Of a stretch of 64,000 nucleotides of DNA, positions 55,588 through 64,000 are shown in pieces (position 1 is the stretch's first letter; each line of letters opens with the position of its first letter). Origin of the DNA: Bacteroidales bacterium (GTDB lineage: Bacteria > Bacteroidota > Bacteroidia > Bacteroidales > UBA932); assembly GCA_017544005.1 (NCBI GenBank), contig JAFYEZ010000045.1, positions 1 through 64,000 on the forward strand, read 5' to 3'. The notes beneath the pieces were generated by a model, which made no database searches, was not told the DNA's origin, and worked only from the letters and a program-made list of their open reading frames with translations. A program made the translations under genes and the position numbers.

Positions 55588-56271
55588 ATGAAAAAAATCT
55601 ACACTGGCAAGACCAAGGACGTTTTCGCACTCGAAAACGGCAACTACCTCCTCAAATTCAAAGATGACTGCACCGGAAAGGACGGCGTGTTCGATCCCGG
55701 TGAGAACTCTGTCGGACTTACCATCGAAGGTGTCGGTGACGTCAATCTCCGAATGTCCATTTATTTCTTCGAGAAAATCAACGCCGCAGGCATCCGCACC
55801 CATTTCGTCTCCGCCAACCTGGCAGACACCACGATGGAGGTGCTTCCCGCCAAGGTGTTCGGCAAAGGACTGGAAGTGATCTGCCGCCACAAGGCAGTGG
55901 GCAGCTTCTACCGCCGCTACAACGATTATATCGAAGAGGGAGCCGACCTGCCCGCCTATGTGGAAATGACCTTCAAGAACGACGCAAAGGGCGATCCCCT
56001 CGTCACCAAGGAAGGTCTGATCGTGCTTGGCGTGATGACGGCACAGCAGTATGACGACATTGCCGAAATGACCCGCAAGATCACCCAGATCGTCGCAGAC
56101 GACATGAAGGCCAAGGGCCTCGTGCTCTACGATATCAAGTTCGAGTTCGGCTACGACAAGGACGGCAAGGTGATGCTCATTGACGAAATCGCCTCCGGCA
56201 ACATGCGCGTTTACAAAGACGGCAAGTATATCGACCCGATGACCCTCTCCAAACTCTTCTTCGCCAAATAG
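55588..56271 (+). CDS. purC: SAICAR synthetase
   Basis: Adds aspartate to CAIR in purine synthesis. The 227-residue protein starts [13 protein letters not shown], with [18 protein letters not shown] and [17 protein letters not shown] as family landmarks. The start at 55588 is chosen because in-frame upstream codons contain the promoter. First gene of the purC-E-L-F-M-N-H operon. Confidence 0.92.
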   Translation: MKKIYTGKTKDVFALENGNYLLKFKDDCTGKDGVFDPGENSVGLTIEGVGDVNLRMSIYFFEKINAAGIRTHFVSANLADTTMEVLPAKVFGKGLEVICRHKAVGSFYRRYNDYIEEGADLPAYVEMTFKNDAKGDPLVTKEGLIVLGVMTAQQYDDIAEMTRKITQIVADDMKAKGLVLYDIKFEFGYDKDGKVMLIDEIASGNMRVYKDGKYIDPMTLSKLFFAK

Positions 56272-56274
56272 CGT

Positions 56275-56742
56275 ATGAAAGTCAGCATCATCATGGGGTC
56301 CAAGAGCGACTGGGGCGTGATGTCCGGCGCTTGCGAAATCCTCGATGAATTCGGGGTCCCGTACGAGAAGAAGGTGATCAGCGCCCACCGGACGCCGCAG
56401 TTCTTCTGCGACTACATGGCCAGCGCCCGCGACCGCGGCGTCTCCATCGTGATTGCCGGAGCCGGCGGAGCCGCCCACCTGCCCGGGATGGCAGCCGCCC
56501 TCACCGATCTCCCGGTGATCGGCATTCCCATCAAGAGTGCCGCGCTGAACGGACTGGATTCCCTCCTCTCGATCGTTCAGATGCCCTCCGGAATTCCCGT
56601 CGCTACGATGGCCATCGACGGCGCCAAGAATGCAGCCCTCTACGCCGTCGCCATCCTCGCGCTGCAGGATGCGGCGCTTGCCGCCAAGTTGGCGGCTTTC
56701 CGCAAAAAACAAGCAGACAAAGTCCTTCAAACAGAACTGTAG
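56275..56742 (+). CDS. purE: N5-carboxyaminoimidazole ribonucleotide mutase (PurE)
   Basis: Class I or II PurE of 155 residues forming CAIR. Motifs [20 protein letters not shown] and [16 protein letters not shown] are intact. No purK is adjacent, so the route to N5-CAIR cannot be judged here. Three bases after purC. Confidence 0.93.
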   Translation: MKVSIIMGSKSDWGVMSGACEILDEFGVPYEKKVISAHRTPQFFCDYMASARDRGVSIVIAGAGGAAHLPGMAAALTDLPVIGIPIKSAALNGLDSLLSIVQMPSGIPVATMAIDGAKNAALYAVAILALQDAALAAKLAAFRKKQADKVLQTEL

Positions 56743-56743
56743 G

Positions 56744-59700
56744 ATGCAATCACACAGAATTTTCGTAGAAAAGTCTTCGGAGTTCCAGGTTGAGGCGCAG
56801 AGCCTCAAAAATGAGTTCAACGAAAACCTTTCTCTCTCCCTCCGTTCCCTGAGGTTGCTCGCCGTCTATGACCTGTTCGGGTTCTCCGACGCGCTCCTCG
56901 AGAAATGCCGTTATACCGTCTTCGGCGAACGGGTGACCGACACCGTCAGCGATACGCTCCCCCTCGCGGGCAAGCGCTACCTGGCCGTCGAGTTCATTCC
57001 GGGCCAGTTCGACCAGCGGGCCTCCTCGGCCGTGGACTGCGTCCACCTGATCGAACCGGGCGCCGAGGTGCAGATCCGGAGCGGCCGCCTGCTCATCTTC
57101 GACGACGACCTTTCGGACAAGGACCTGGAGACCATCCGGCACTATTATATTAATAAGGTGGAAGCCCGCGAGAAAGATCTCACGACGCTGGTTCCTCCCG
57201 GCGTGGCGGATGTGCGCCCCCTGGCGTCGCTCGACGGCTTCACGGCGATGGAAGAGAAGGATTTCGCCCCCTTCTGCAAACAGTGGGGACTGGCCATGAA
57301 CACCGACGACCTGCGCGAAGTGGTGCGCTACTTCCGCCAGGAGCGCCGCAACCCCACCGAGACCGAACTGCGGATTCTGGATACCTATTGGAGCGACCAC
57401 TGCCGCCACACCACCTTCACCACCGAACTGAAGGAGATCCGGATCGAGGAATCCTTCCTCAAGCCGGAAATGGAAGCGGCGCTGAAAGAGGTCGGGCGGG
57501 TGCGCCATGAACTGGGCCGCGACCGCAAACCGCTCTGTCTGATGGAACTGGCCACCCTCGGCGCCCGCTATCTGCGTGCCAAGGGGCTGCTGGACGACAT
57601 GGAGCAGAGTGAAGAGAACAACGCCTGCAGCATCTTCGTGGACGTGGATGTGGACGGCCGCACGGAAAAGTGGCTTCTCCAGTTCAAGAACGAAACCCAC
57701 AACCACCCGACGGAAATCGAGCCCTTCGGCGGCGCCTCCACCTGTCTGGGCGGCGCCATCCGGGATCCCCTCTCCGGCCGCGCTTACGTCTATCAGGCGA
57801 TGCGCGTAACCGGCGCGGGCGATATCTGCAAGAGCGTGGCGGAAACCCTGCCGGGCAAGCTGCCCCAGCGCGTGATTACCCGCAAGGCGGCTGCCGGCTA
57901 TGCCAGCTATGGCAATCAGATTGGCCTGGCCACCACGCTGGTCCGCGAGATCTACCACGAAGGATACACCGCCAAGCGCATGGAGGTGGGTGCTGTCGTA
58001 GGCGCCGTGAAGGCGGATGCCGTCCGTCGCGAGAGCCCGGCTCCGGGCGACCTGATCCTGCTGCTGGGCGGCCGGACGGGCCGCGACGGAATCGGCGGGG
58101 CGACCGGTGCTTCCAAGGAACACAACGAAGCCTCGCTCGAGACCTGCGGCAGTGAGGTGCAGAAGGGCAACGCCCCCGAGGAGCGCAAGCTCCAGCGGCT
58201 CTTCCGACGCAAGGAGGTGACACGCCTGATCAAGAAATCGAACGACTTCGGCGCCGGCGGCGTCAGCGTCGCCATCGGCGAGCTGGCTCCGGGTCTGGAC
58301 ATCCACCTGGAGCGGGTCCCCGTCAAATACAGCGGCCTCAACCCGATGGAACTCGCCATCAGCGAGTCGCAGGAGCGCATGGCCGTAGTGATCGAGGCCG
58401 GGGCGCTGGAGGAATTTGTCCGCTACTGCGGCCAGGAGAATATCGAGGTCACGCAGGTGGCTGAGGTGACCGACCGCGGCCGGATGCGAATGTACCACCG
58501 CGACACCCTCGTGGCCGACCTCTCGCGCGAGTTTATCGACAGTGCCGGCGCGCGCCACGAAACGACTGTCACGATCGGCGCCGTAGCGCCTTGCGATCCT
58601 TTTGCCAAGCAGGTTGCCGGAGAGAGCTTCGCCGAGAAATGGCGCGCCCTGATGGCCTCGCCGAACATCGCCTCCCAGAAGGGAATGGTGGAACAGTTCG
58701 ACGCCACGATCGGCCGTTCCACCGTACTGATGCCTTACGGCGGTCGCCGGCAGGCCACCGAGACGCAGGTCTCCGTGCAGAAATTGCCCGTCGAAGGCAA
58801 TACCCGGACCGCCAGCATGATGGCCTTCGGCTACGACCCGAACCTCTCTTCCTGGAGTCCTTATCATGGCGCCGCTTATGCCGTGGTGGATGCCTGCGCC
58901 AAGGTGACGGCCGCCGGCGGAGACTTCTCCCGCATGCGTTTCTCCTACCAGGAGTATTTTGAAAAGATGGCCTCCGAGCGCAGCTGGGGCAAGCCCCTGT
59001 CCGCCCTGCTCGGTGCCCTGAAGATGCAGCTCGCCCTGGGCCTTCCCGCCATCGGCGGCAAAGATTCGATGAGCGGCACCTTCGAACACCTCAACGTTCC
59101 CCCCACCCTGATTGCCTTCGGGATCACCACGGTCGATGCCGAAAAGGTCATCTCGCCCGAATTCAAGGCGGCAGGGCACAGCCTCCTGCTCGTGGAGCAC
59201 AAGCCGCTGGAAGGGGGTATGCCCGACACCGAACAGCTGAAAGAGAACTGGAAAGCCGTTCATCAGGCCATTCTGGCTGGCAAGGTGGTCGCAGCCTGGG
59301 CCGTCGGAGGCGGCGGCGTGGCGGAAGCCCTCGCCAAGATGGGATTCGGCAACGGGCTCGGCGCTGAAATCCGCTGCGACGAAGCCACCCTCTTCGACGC
59401 CCGCTATGGTTCGATTCTCCTGGAGATCTCCGGCGAAGCCGCGCTTCTGAACGCCCGCCGGATCGGCTGCGTGATTGACGCGCCCGAGATTCGCACCGAC
59501 CGCGAAACCCTGCCACTGGAGGCACTGGAAGAGGCCTATACCGGCCGTTATACCAAGATTTATCCGGCCACCGTCCAGCCCACGCACCGCGATATGCCGG
59601 CCTGGGCCGCCGATGCCGCCCCCGTGCAGCCGAAAGTCTATCCCGGGGCGCCCGTCGAGCATCCGGTGGTCTATATCCCCGTTTTCCCGGGAACCAACTG

Positions 59701-60466
59701 CGATTATGACACCGCCAAGGCTTTCCGCCAGGCCGGAGCCGAGGTCCGCTCGGGCGTCTTCTGCAACCTGACGGCAACGGATGTCTCCGACTCCATCCGC
59801 CGGATGAAGGCGGCCATCGACGATTGCCAGATTCTCGCCTTTTCGGGCGGTTTCTCCTCCGGTGACGAACCCGACGGAAGCGGAAAGTTTATCGCCAACG
59901 TGCTGAACAATCGGGAGATTGCGGACGCTGTCAATGCCCTGCTGGCCCGCGGCGGCCTGATCCTGGGTATCTGCAACGGCTTCCAGGCGCTCGTCAAGAG
60001 CGGCCTGCTGCCCTTCGGCAAACTCGGAGCAGTCACGAAGGAGTCCCCCACCCTCTTCCGCAACGACATCAACCGCCACGTCTCACAGATGGTCACCACC
60101 CGCGTCACCTCCGTGGCATCGCCCTGGCTCGCCGGCATGAAGCCCGGCGACCTGCACACCATTGCCGTCAGCCACGGTGAGGGCAAGTTCATGGTCAGCG
60201 AGGCGATGGCCCGCCAGCTGTTCGCCGCCGGCCAGGTGGCCTTCCGCTATGCCGATCCGCAGAGCGGCGCAGCCACGATGGTCTCCCCCTTCAACCCGAA
60301 CGGCTCCTGCTATGCCATCGAGGGCATTGTCAGTCCGGACGGCCAGATTCTGGGCAAGATGGGCCACTCCGAACGCTATGAGGAGAATCTCTTCAAGAAT
60401 ATTTCCGGAGAACGGGTACAGCCCCTCTTCCGCAATGCAGTCAATTACTTCAGAAAAACACAATAA
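56744..60466 (+). CDS. purL: Phosphoribosylformylglycinamidine synthase (single-chain)
   Basis: Fourth step of purine synthesis: FGAR plus glutamine and ATP to FGAM. The 1240-residue chain joins a PurS-like N-terminus, the two AIRS-type ATPase halves (DTYWSDHCRHTTF, NETHNHPTEIEPFGGA) and a C-terminal class I glutaminase (VFPGTNCDYDTAKAF). The glutaminase keeps its nucleophile (GICNGFQAL), the His in SHGEGKF and the final MGHSER, in contrast to the degraded sites in CarA and PurF. Start one base after the purE stop. Confidence 0.95.
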   Translation: MQSHRIFVEKSSEFQVEAQSLKNEFNENLSLSLRSLRLLAVYDLFGFSDALLEKCRYTVFGERVTDTVSDTLPLAGKRYLAVEFIPGQFDQRASSAVDCVHLIEPGAEVQIRSGRLLIFDDDLSDKDLETIRHYYINKVEAREKDLTTLVPPGVADVRPLASLDGFTAMEEKDFAPFCKQWGLAMNTDDLREVVRYFRQERRNPTETELRILDTYWSDHCRHTTFTTELKEIRIEESFLKPEMEAALKEVGRVRHELGRDRKPLCLMELATLGARYLRAKGLLDDMEQSEENNACSIFVDVDVDGRTEKWLLQFKNETHNHPTEIEPFGGASTCLGGAIRDPLSGRAYVYQAMRVTGAGDICKSVAETLPGKLPQRVITRKAAAGYASYGNQIGLATTLVREIYHEGYTAKRMEVGAVVGAVKADAVRRESPAPGDLILLLGGRTGRDGIGGATGASKEHNEASLETCGSEVQKGNAPEERKLQRLFRRKEVTRLIKKSNDFGAGGVSVAIGELAPGLDIHLERVPVKYSGLNPMELAISESQERMAVVIEAGALEEFVRYCGQENIEVTQVAEVTDRGRMRMYHRDTLVADLSREFIDSAGARHETTVTIGAVAPCDPFAKQVAGESFAEKWRALMASPNIASQKGMVEQFDATIGRSTVLMPYGGRRQATETQVSVQKLPVEGNTRTASMMAFGYDPNLSSWSPYHGAAYAVVDACAKVTAAGGDFSRMRFSYQEYFEKMASERSWGKPLSALLGALKMQLALGLPAIGGKDSMSGTFEHLNVPPTLIAFGITTVDAEKVISPEFKAAGHSLLLVEHKPLEGGMPDTEQLKENWKAVHQAILAGKVVAAWAVGGGGVAEALAKMGFGNGLGAEIRCDEATLFDARYGSILLEISGEAALLNARRIGCVIDAPEIRTDRETLPLEALEEAYTGRYTKIYPATVQPTHRDMPAWAADAAPVQPKVYPGAPVEHPVVYIPVFPGTNCDYDTAKAFRQAGAEVRSGVFCNLTATDVSDSIRRMKAAIDDCQILAFSGGFSSGDEPDGSGKFIANVLNNREIADAVNALLARGGLILGICNGFQALVKSGLLPFGKLGAVTKESPTLFRNDINRHVSQMVTTRVTSVASPWLAGMKPGDLHTIAVSHGEGKFMVSEAMARQLFAAGQVAFRYADPQSGAATMVSPFNPNGSCYAIEGIVSPDGQILGKMGHSERYEENLFKNISGERVQPLFRNAVNYFRKTQ

Positions 60467-60475
60467 TATCAGGAT

Positions 60476-61840
60476 ATGAGCATTTTCGGTGTTTATGGCG
60501 CCCAGAACGCCGCCAGTCTGGTCTATTACGGCCTTCATTCCCTCCAACACCGCGGACAGGAAGCCTCCGGTATCGCCTCTTTCGATGAAAACGGCAAAGG
60601 CCTCCGCCACCGCGGGCTCGGACTGCTCGGCGAGGTTTTCAATCAGACCATTCTCGACACCCTCAAGGGCCGCATCGCCATGGGCGGCGTCAAGTATGCC
60701 AACGCCTCCAAAGGCGGCCTGGACAATGTTCCGCCCCTCTTCTTTCACCACCATTCGGGCGACTTTGCCATTGCGAACGACGGCAACCTGATCAACCGCG
60801 ACGAAGTGGTCCGCTACCTCGAATCGCGCGGCTGCATCTTCATGACCGACACTGACAGTGAGCTGATGGCCTGCCTGATCAAAAAGGAGGAGACCGGAGA
60901 GGACCGCATCTTCAGCATCGTCCGCGCCCTGCAGAAGATGGAGGGCGGCTTTACCTTCCTGATCATGACCAAGAACCGCCTCTACGCCTGCCGCGACCGC
61001 AATGGCATCAAACCGCTGGCGCTCGGCAAGTTGAGCGACGGCTACGTGGTGAGCAGCGAGACCTGCGCCTTCGACCTGGTGGGCGCCACCTTCCTGCGCG
61101 ACGTCGAACCGGGCGAGATCGTCACGATTGACCACCACGGCCTGCGCAGCATGATGTACGACGAGCATCCGCGACACCTGATGTGCGGCATGGAGTACAT
61201 CTACTTTGCCCGTCCGGACAGCGACATCGACGGCTGCAACGTCCACGCCTACCGCAAGGAATCGGGACGCCGCCTCTGCCGCGAATGCCCGGCCGATGCC
61301 GATATCGTCGTGGGTGTTCCGGACTCCAGCCTGAGCGCCGCGATGGGCTATGCCGAGGAAGCGCACCTGCCCTATGAGATGGGTCTGGTCAAGAGCAAAT
61401 ACGTGGCCCGCACCTTTATCGAGCCGTCGCAGTCGATGCGCGAACGGGGCGTGAAAATGAAACTCTCCGCCGTGCACAGCATCGTGGACGGCAAGCGGGT
61501 TGTACTGGTGGACGACAGTATCGTGCGCGGCACCACCTCCCTGAAGATCATCAACCTGCTGCGCGAGGCCGGCGCCAAGGAGGTGCACGTGCGTATCGCC
61601 AGCCCGATGATGACCCACCCCTGCTTCTACGGCGTGGACACCTCCACCAAGGAGGAATTGCTCTGCTCGCACCGCACCCTGGAAGAGGCGCGCATCAAGA
61701 TCGGCGCCGACTCGCTGGGTTACCTCTCTCCGGAATCCACCGTGGCATCCTGTCCGGGCCGCGAGGCCCTCTGCCTGGCCTGCTTCACGGGCAAGTATCC
61801 GACCCCCATTTACGATCACGAAACCGAAATCAACAAATAG
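60476..61840 (+). CDS. purF: Amidophosphoribosyltransferase lacking the N-terminal Cys
   Basis: First committed purine step, PRPP to phosphoribosylamine. The 454-residue protein is close to the Bacillus type: the PRPP motif VVLVDDSIVRGTTS and iron-sulfur Cys in HLMCGMEYIYF, THPCFYGVD and CLACFTG are intact. The glutaminase end is not. The protein begins MSIFGVYG where CGIFGIYG-type starts have the nucleophilic Cys1, and a TAA three codons upstream (60464-60466) rules out a longer form. The glutamine-binding HVRYxT segment reads GVKYAN (Arg73 to Lys) and HNGNL reads NDGNL. Use of glutamine is therefore doubtful; ammonia-dependent synthesis is inferred. Position is 9 bases after purL. Confidence 0.93.
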   Translation: MSIFGVYGAQNAASLVYYGLHSLQHRGQEASGIASFDENGKGLRHRGLGLLGEVFNQTILDTLKGRIAMGGVKYANASKGGLDNVPPLFFHHHSGDFAIANDGNLINRDEVVRYLESRGCIFMTDTDSELMACLIKKEETGEDRIFSIVRALQKMEGGFTFLIMTKNRLYACRDRNGIKPLALGKLSDGYVVSSETCAFDLVGATFLRDVEPGEIVTIDHHGLRSMMYDEHPRHLMCGMEYIYFARPDSDIDGCNVHAYRKESGRRLCRECPADADIVVGVPDSSLSAAMGYAEEAHLPYEMGLVKSKYVARTFIEPSQSMRERGVKMKLSAVHSIVDGKRVVLVDDSIVRGTTSLKIINLLREAGAKEVHVRIASPMMTHPCFYGVDTSTKEELLCSHRTLEEARIKIGADSLGYLSPESTVASCPGREALCLACFTGKYPTPIYDHETEINK

Positions 61841-61843
61841 CCT

Positions 61844-62869
61844 ATGGCACAGAGTTACGAAAAAGCAGGCGTCAACCTGGAGGCGGGATACGAAGTGGTC
61901 CGCCGCATCAAACAGCACGTAGCCTCCACCGCCCGGAAGGGTTCGATGGGCGGCATCGGCTCCTTCGGCGGGATGTTCGACCTCTCCGCCCTCGGCATCC
62001 GGGAACCGGTGCTGGTGAGCGGAACCGACGGAGTCGGCACCAAACTGAAGATCGCCTTTGCGATGGACAAACACGATACGATCGGCATCGACGCCGTGGC
62101 CATGTGCGTCAACGACGTGCTCGCCCAGGGCGCTGAACCGCTCTTTTTCCTGGATTATGTCGCGCTCGGACACAACGTTCCGGCCAAGGTCGAGGCGATT
62201 GTGGCAGGTGTCGCGGAAGGATGCCGCCAGGCCGGCTGCGCGCTGGTGGGCGGCGAGACGGCCGAGATGCCCGGCATGTACGCCGACGGCGAATACGATA
62301 TCGCCGGCTACACCACCGGCGTCGTGGAGAAGTCCAAACTGATTGACGGCAGCAAAGTGGCCGTGGGGGATGTCCTGGTGGGCATTGCCGGCAGCGGCGT
62401 CCACTCGAACGGGTTCAGCCTTGTACGAAAAATCGTCTCCGACGCCGGACTCCAGTACACCGATTCTATCCCGGAATTCGGCGGCCGGACGCTGGGCGAA
62501 GTGCTGCTGACCCCGACCAAGATCTATGTCAAACAGGTGCTGGATGTCATCCGCCACTGCGACGTGCACGGCGTGGCCCACATCACCGGCGGCGGTTTTG
62601 ACGAAAACATTCCGCGCGTGCTCCGCGACGGCCAGGGCCTCTCCATTCAGGAGGGCACGTGGGAGATTCTCCCCGTCTTCCGGATGCTCGAAAAATGGGG
62701 CGGCATTCCGCACCGCGAGATGTTCAACATCTTCAACATGGGCATCGGCATGGTGCTCGTACTCGATGAAAAAGAGGCGCCGGAGGCCATCCGGATCCTC
62801 GAAAGCCACGGTGAGCGGGCCTCCGTCATCGGGCGTGTCACCAACCAACCCGGCGTGGAAATCCGATGA
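61844..62869 (+). CDS. purM: AIR synthetase (phosphoribosylformylglycinamidine cyclo-ligase)
   Basis: Converts FGAM to AIR with ATP. The 341 residues include [25 protein letters not shown], the catalytic region [26 protein letters not shown] and [11 protein letters not shown]. It overlaps purN by 4 bases. Confidence 0.95.
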   Translation: MAQSYEKAGVNLEAGYEVVRRIKQHVASTARKGSMGGIGSFGGMFDLSALGIREPVLVSGTDGVGTKLKIAFAMDKHDTIGIDAVAMCVNDVLAQGAEPLFFLDYVALGHNVPAKVEAIVAGVAEGCRQAGCALVGGETAEMPGMYADGEYDIAGYTTGVVEKSKLIDGSKVAVGDVLVGIAGSGVHSNGFSLVRKIVSDAGLQYTDSIPEFGGRTLGEVLLTPTKIYVKQVLDVIRHCDVHGVAHITGGGFDENIPRVLRDGQGLSIQEGTWEILPVFRMLEKWGGIPHREMFNIFNMGIGMVLVLDEKEAPEAIRILESHGERASVIGRVTNQPGVEIR

Positions 62870-63426
62870 AAGCGATTGCGGTATTCGCCAGCGGCAGCGG
62901 CACCAACTTTGAAGCCATCGCACAAGCCTGCGCGGACGGGCGCCTTGATGCCCGCATCGCACTGATGGTCTGCGATGTACCGGGTGCCAAGGTAATCTCC
63001 CGCGCCGAGCGTTTCGGGGTAGAAACGCTGGTTTTCAACCCCAAAAGCTATCCGAACAAGGCCGCCTATGAAGCGGAAATTGTCCGGGCGCTGGATGCGC
63101 GGAATATCGCGCTCGTCTGCCTGGCCGGCTACATGCGGATTGTGGGTTCCACCTTGCTGGAGGCCTATGGCGGCCGCATCATCAACATCCATCCCTCGCT
63201 GCTCCCTGCGTTCAAGGGGGCGCACGCCGTGGAAGACGCCGTGGCCTACGGCGTCAAGGTTTTCGGCATCACCATCCACTGGGTCAACGACCAGCTGGAC
63301 GGCGGCCAGATTATCGCCCAGCGGGCTTTCCCCTACGAAGGGAACGACCCGGCTGAGGTGCATCGCCTGGGACAGGTAATCGAACATCAACTCTATGTAG
63401 AAACCATAGCGAAACTGTTACAATGA
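62866..63426 (+). CDS. purN: GAR transformylase PurN
   Basis: Transfers a formyl group from 10-formyl-THF to GAR. The 186-residue protein begins [14 protein letters not shown] and has the catalytic Asn-His-Asp set visible in [14 protein letters not shown] and [13 protein letters not shown]. It overlaps purM and purH by 4 bases each. Confidence 0.94.
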   Translation: MKAIAVFASGSGTNFEAIAQACADGRLDARIALMVCDVPGAKVISRAERFGVETLVFNPKSYPNKAAYEAEIVRALDARNIALVCLAGYMRIVGSTLLEAYGGRIINIHPSLLPAFKGAHAVEDAVAYGVKVFGITIHWVNDQLDGGQIIAQRAFPYEGNDPAEVHRLGQVIEHQLYVETIAKLLQ

Positions 63427-64000
63427 GAGCATTAGTCAGTGTCAGCGACAAGACGGGGCTCGTCCCCTTCGTACAGGGGCTGCAGGCCCTGGGGTGGGAA
63501 ATCATCGCCACGGGCGGCACGCAGAAACTGCTGGAGAGCAGCGGCGTGAAGACCATCGGCATCAGTGAGGTCACCGGATTCCCGGAGATCTGCGACGGCC
63601 GCGTGAAGACGCTTCACCCCAAGGTGCACGGCGGTCTGCTGGCCCGCCGGGATCTTCCCGAACACATGCAAACCCTGCGCGAAAACGGCATCGAAACCAT
63701 CGAACTGGTCTGCGTCAACCTCTATCCCTTCAAGGCGACCATCGCCAAGCCAGGCGTGACCATGGAAGATGCCGTCGAGAATATCGATATCGGCGGTCCG
63801 TCCATGTTGCGCAGCGCCGCCAAGAACTGGCGGGACGTCACGGTGGTCTGCGATCCGACCGACTATGAGGCCATCCTGGCCGAGATCCGCACCGGCGGCA
63901 ACACCACTCCGGAAACGCGGCTGAAACTCTCCGCCAAGGCCTACTCCCATACGGCCAGCTACGACATGTGCATCGCCTCCTACATGCGCGCACAGGCCGG
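63423..64000 (+). CDS. purH: PurH (AICAR transformylase/IMP cyclohydrolase), cut by the window end
   Basis: Last two steps to IMP. Only the N-terminal ~192 residues are present: the MGS-like IMP cyclohydrolase domain starting [16 protein letters not shown], with [28 protein letters not shown] and [16 protein letters not shown]. The transformylase domain lies beyond position 64000. No stop is seen in the frame. Confidence 0.94.
   Translation, partial: MRALVSVSDKTGLVPFVQGLQALGWEIIATGGTQKLLESSGVKTIGISEVTGFPEICDGRVKTLHPKVHGGLLARRDLPEHMQTLRENGIETIELVCVNLYPFKATIAKPGVTMEDAVENIDIGGPSMLRSAAKNWRDVTVVCDPTDYEAILAEIRTGGNTTPETRLKLSAKAYSHTASYDMCIASYMRAQA

Noticed and set aside
60464..60478. A longer PurF with an upstream Cys or propeptide
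   Set aside because: A TAA lies three codons before the ATG in the same frame, and only Tyr-Gln-Asp would be added. No Cys is available.

Overview
The window is a GC-rich bacterial chromosome segment that reads as Bacteroidota, most likely order Bacteroidales. The gene content fits: DUF3078, FadL/OmpP1-type and TlpA-DUF4369 proteins, a two-ExbD Exb cluster, type-3 ProS, and FucP next to M16. Many genes are preceded by the Bacteroidota -7 element TAnnTTTG, often with TTTG about 20 bp upstream, and Shine-Dalgarno sequences are mostly absent. The high GC and mix of genes recall uncultured gut or rumen Bacteroidales, but genus cannot be fixed from the sequence alone. No tRNA, rRNA or CRISPR array is visible, and no stretch over 300 bases is empty.

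Layout. 1-3.9 kb: tilS (carrying a 148-bp palindromic element inside its reading frame), a DUF3078 gene and proS on the minus strand. 3.9-9.4 kb: a repetitive lipoprotein, an outer-membrane barrel, queA and dprA. 9.5-12.3 kb: an AT-rich foreign insertion with remnants of an Rhs/polymorphic-toxin system (a JAMM-like toxin tail, a YD-repeat core fragment, two candidate immunity genes), flanked by near-identical direct repeats of the dprA-tatD junction. 12.3-22.2 kb: tatD, ansA, an ExbB/ExbD cluster, an alkaline phosphatase, asnS, udk, a TonB-like gene and a glutamine synthetase. 22.2-29.9 kb: an operon of radical SAM protein, glycosyltransferase, ABC exporter, acyl-CoA ligase, dCMP deaminase and S41 protease. 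29.9-45.8 kb: recQ (with an internal amber codon), nhaA, an FKBP lipoprotein, miaA, serC-serA-DUF1015, pgeF, a FucP-like permease, a thioredoxin-like lipoprotein and an M16 protease.

45.8-64 kb is a divergent nucleotide-synthesis supercluster. The minus-strand operon pyrC-carA-carB-pyrK-pyrD-pyrF-pyrE-pyrB holds every step from bicarbonate to UMP, behind a leader with a promoter, a 12-codon ORF and an intrinsic terminator. The plus-strand operon purC-purE-purL-purF-purM-purN-purH runs off the window and starts at a perfect 10-bp inverted repeat beside its -7 element.

The strongest unusual signal is in this supercluster. CarA has Gly where the glutaminase Cys should be, plus Gln to Glu and His to Ile changes at other active-site positions. 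PurF has lost its N-terminal Cys and shows changes at Arg73 and other glutamine-site positions. PurL keeps an intact glutaminase. I infer that the first committed steps of both pyrimidine and purine synthesis may use free ammonia. In the same operon PyrB carries a C-terminal PyrI-type zinc domain without the allosteric domain.
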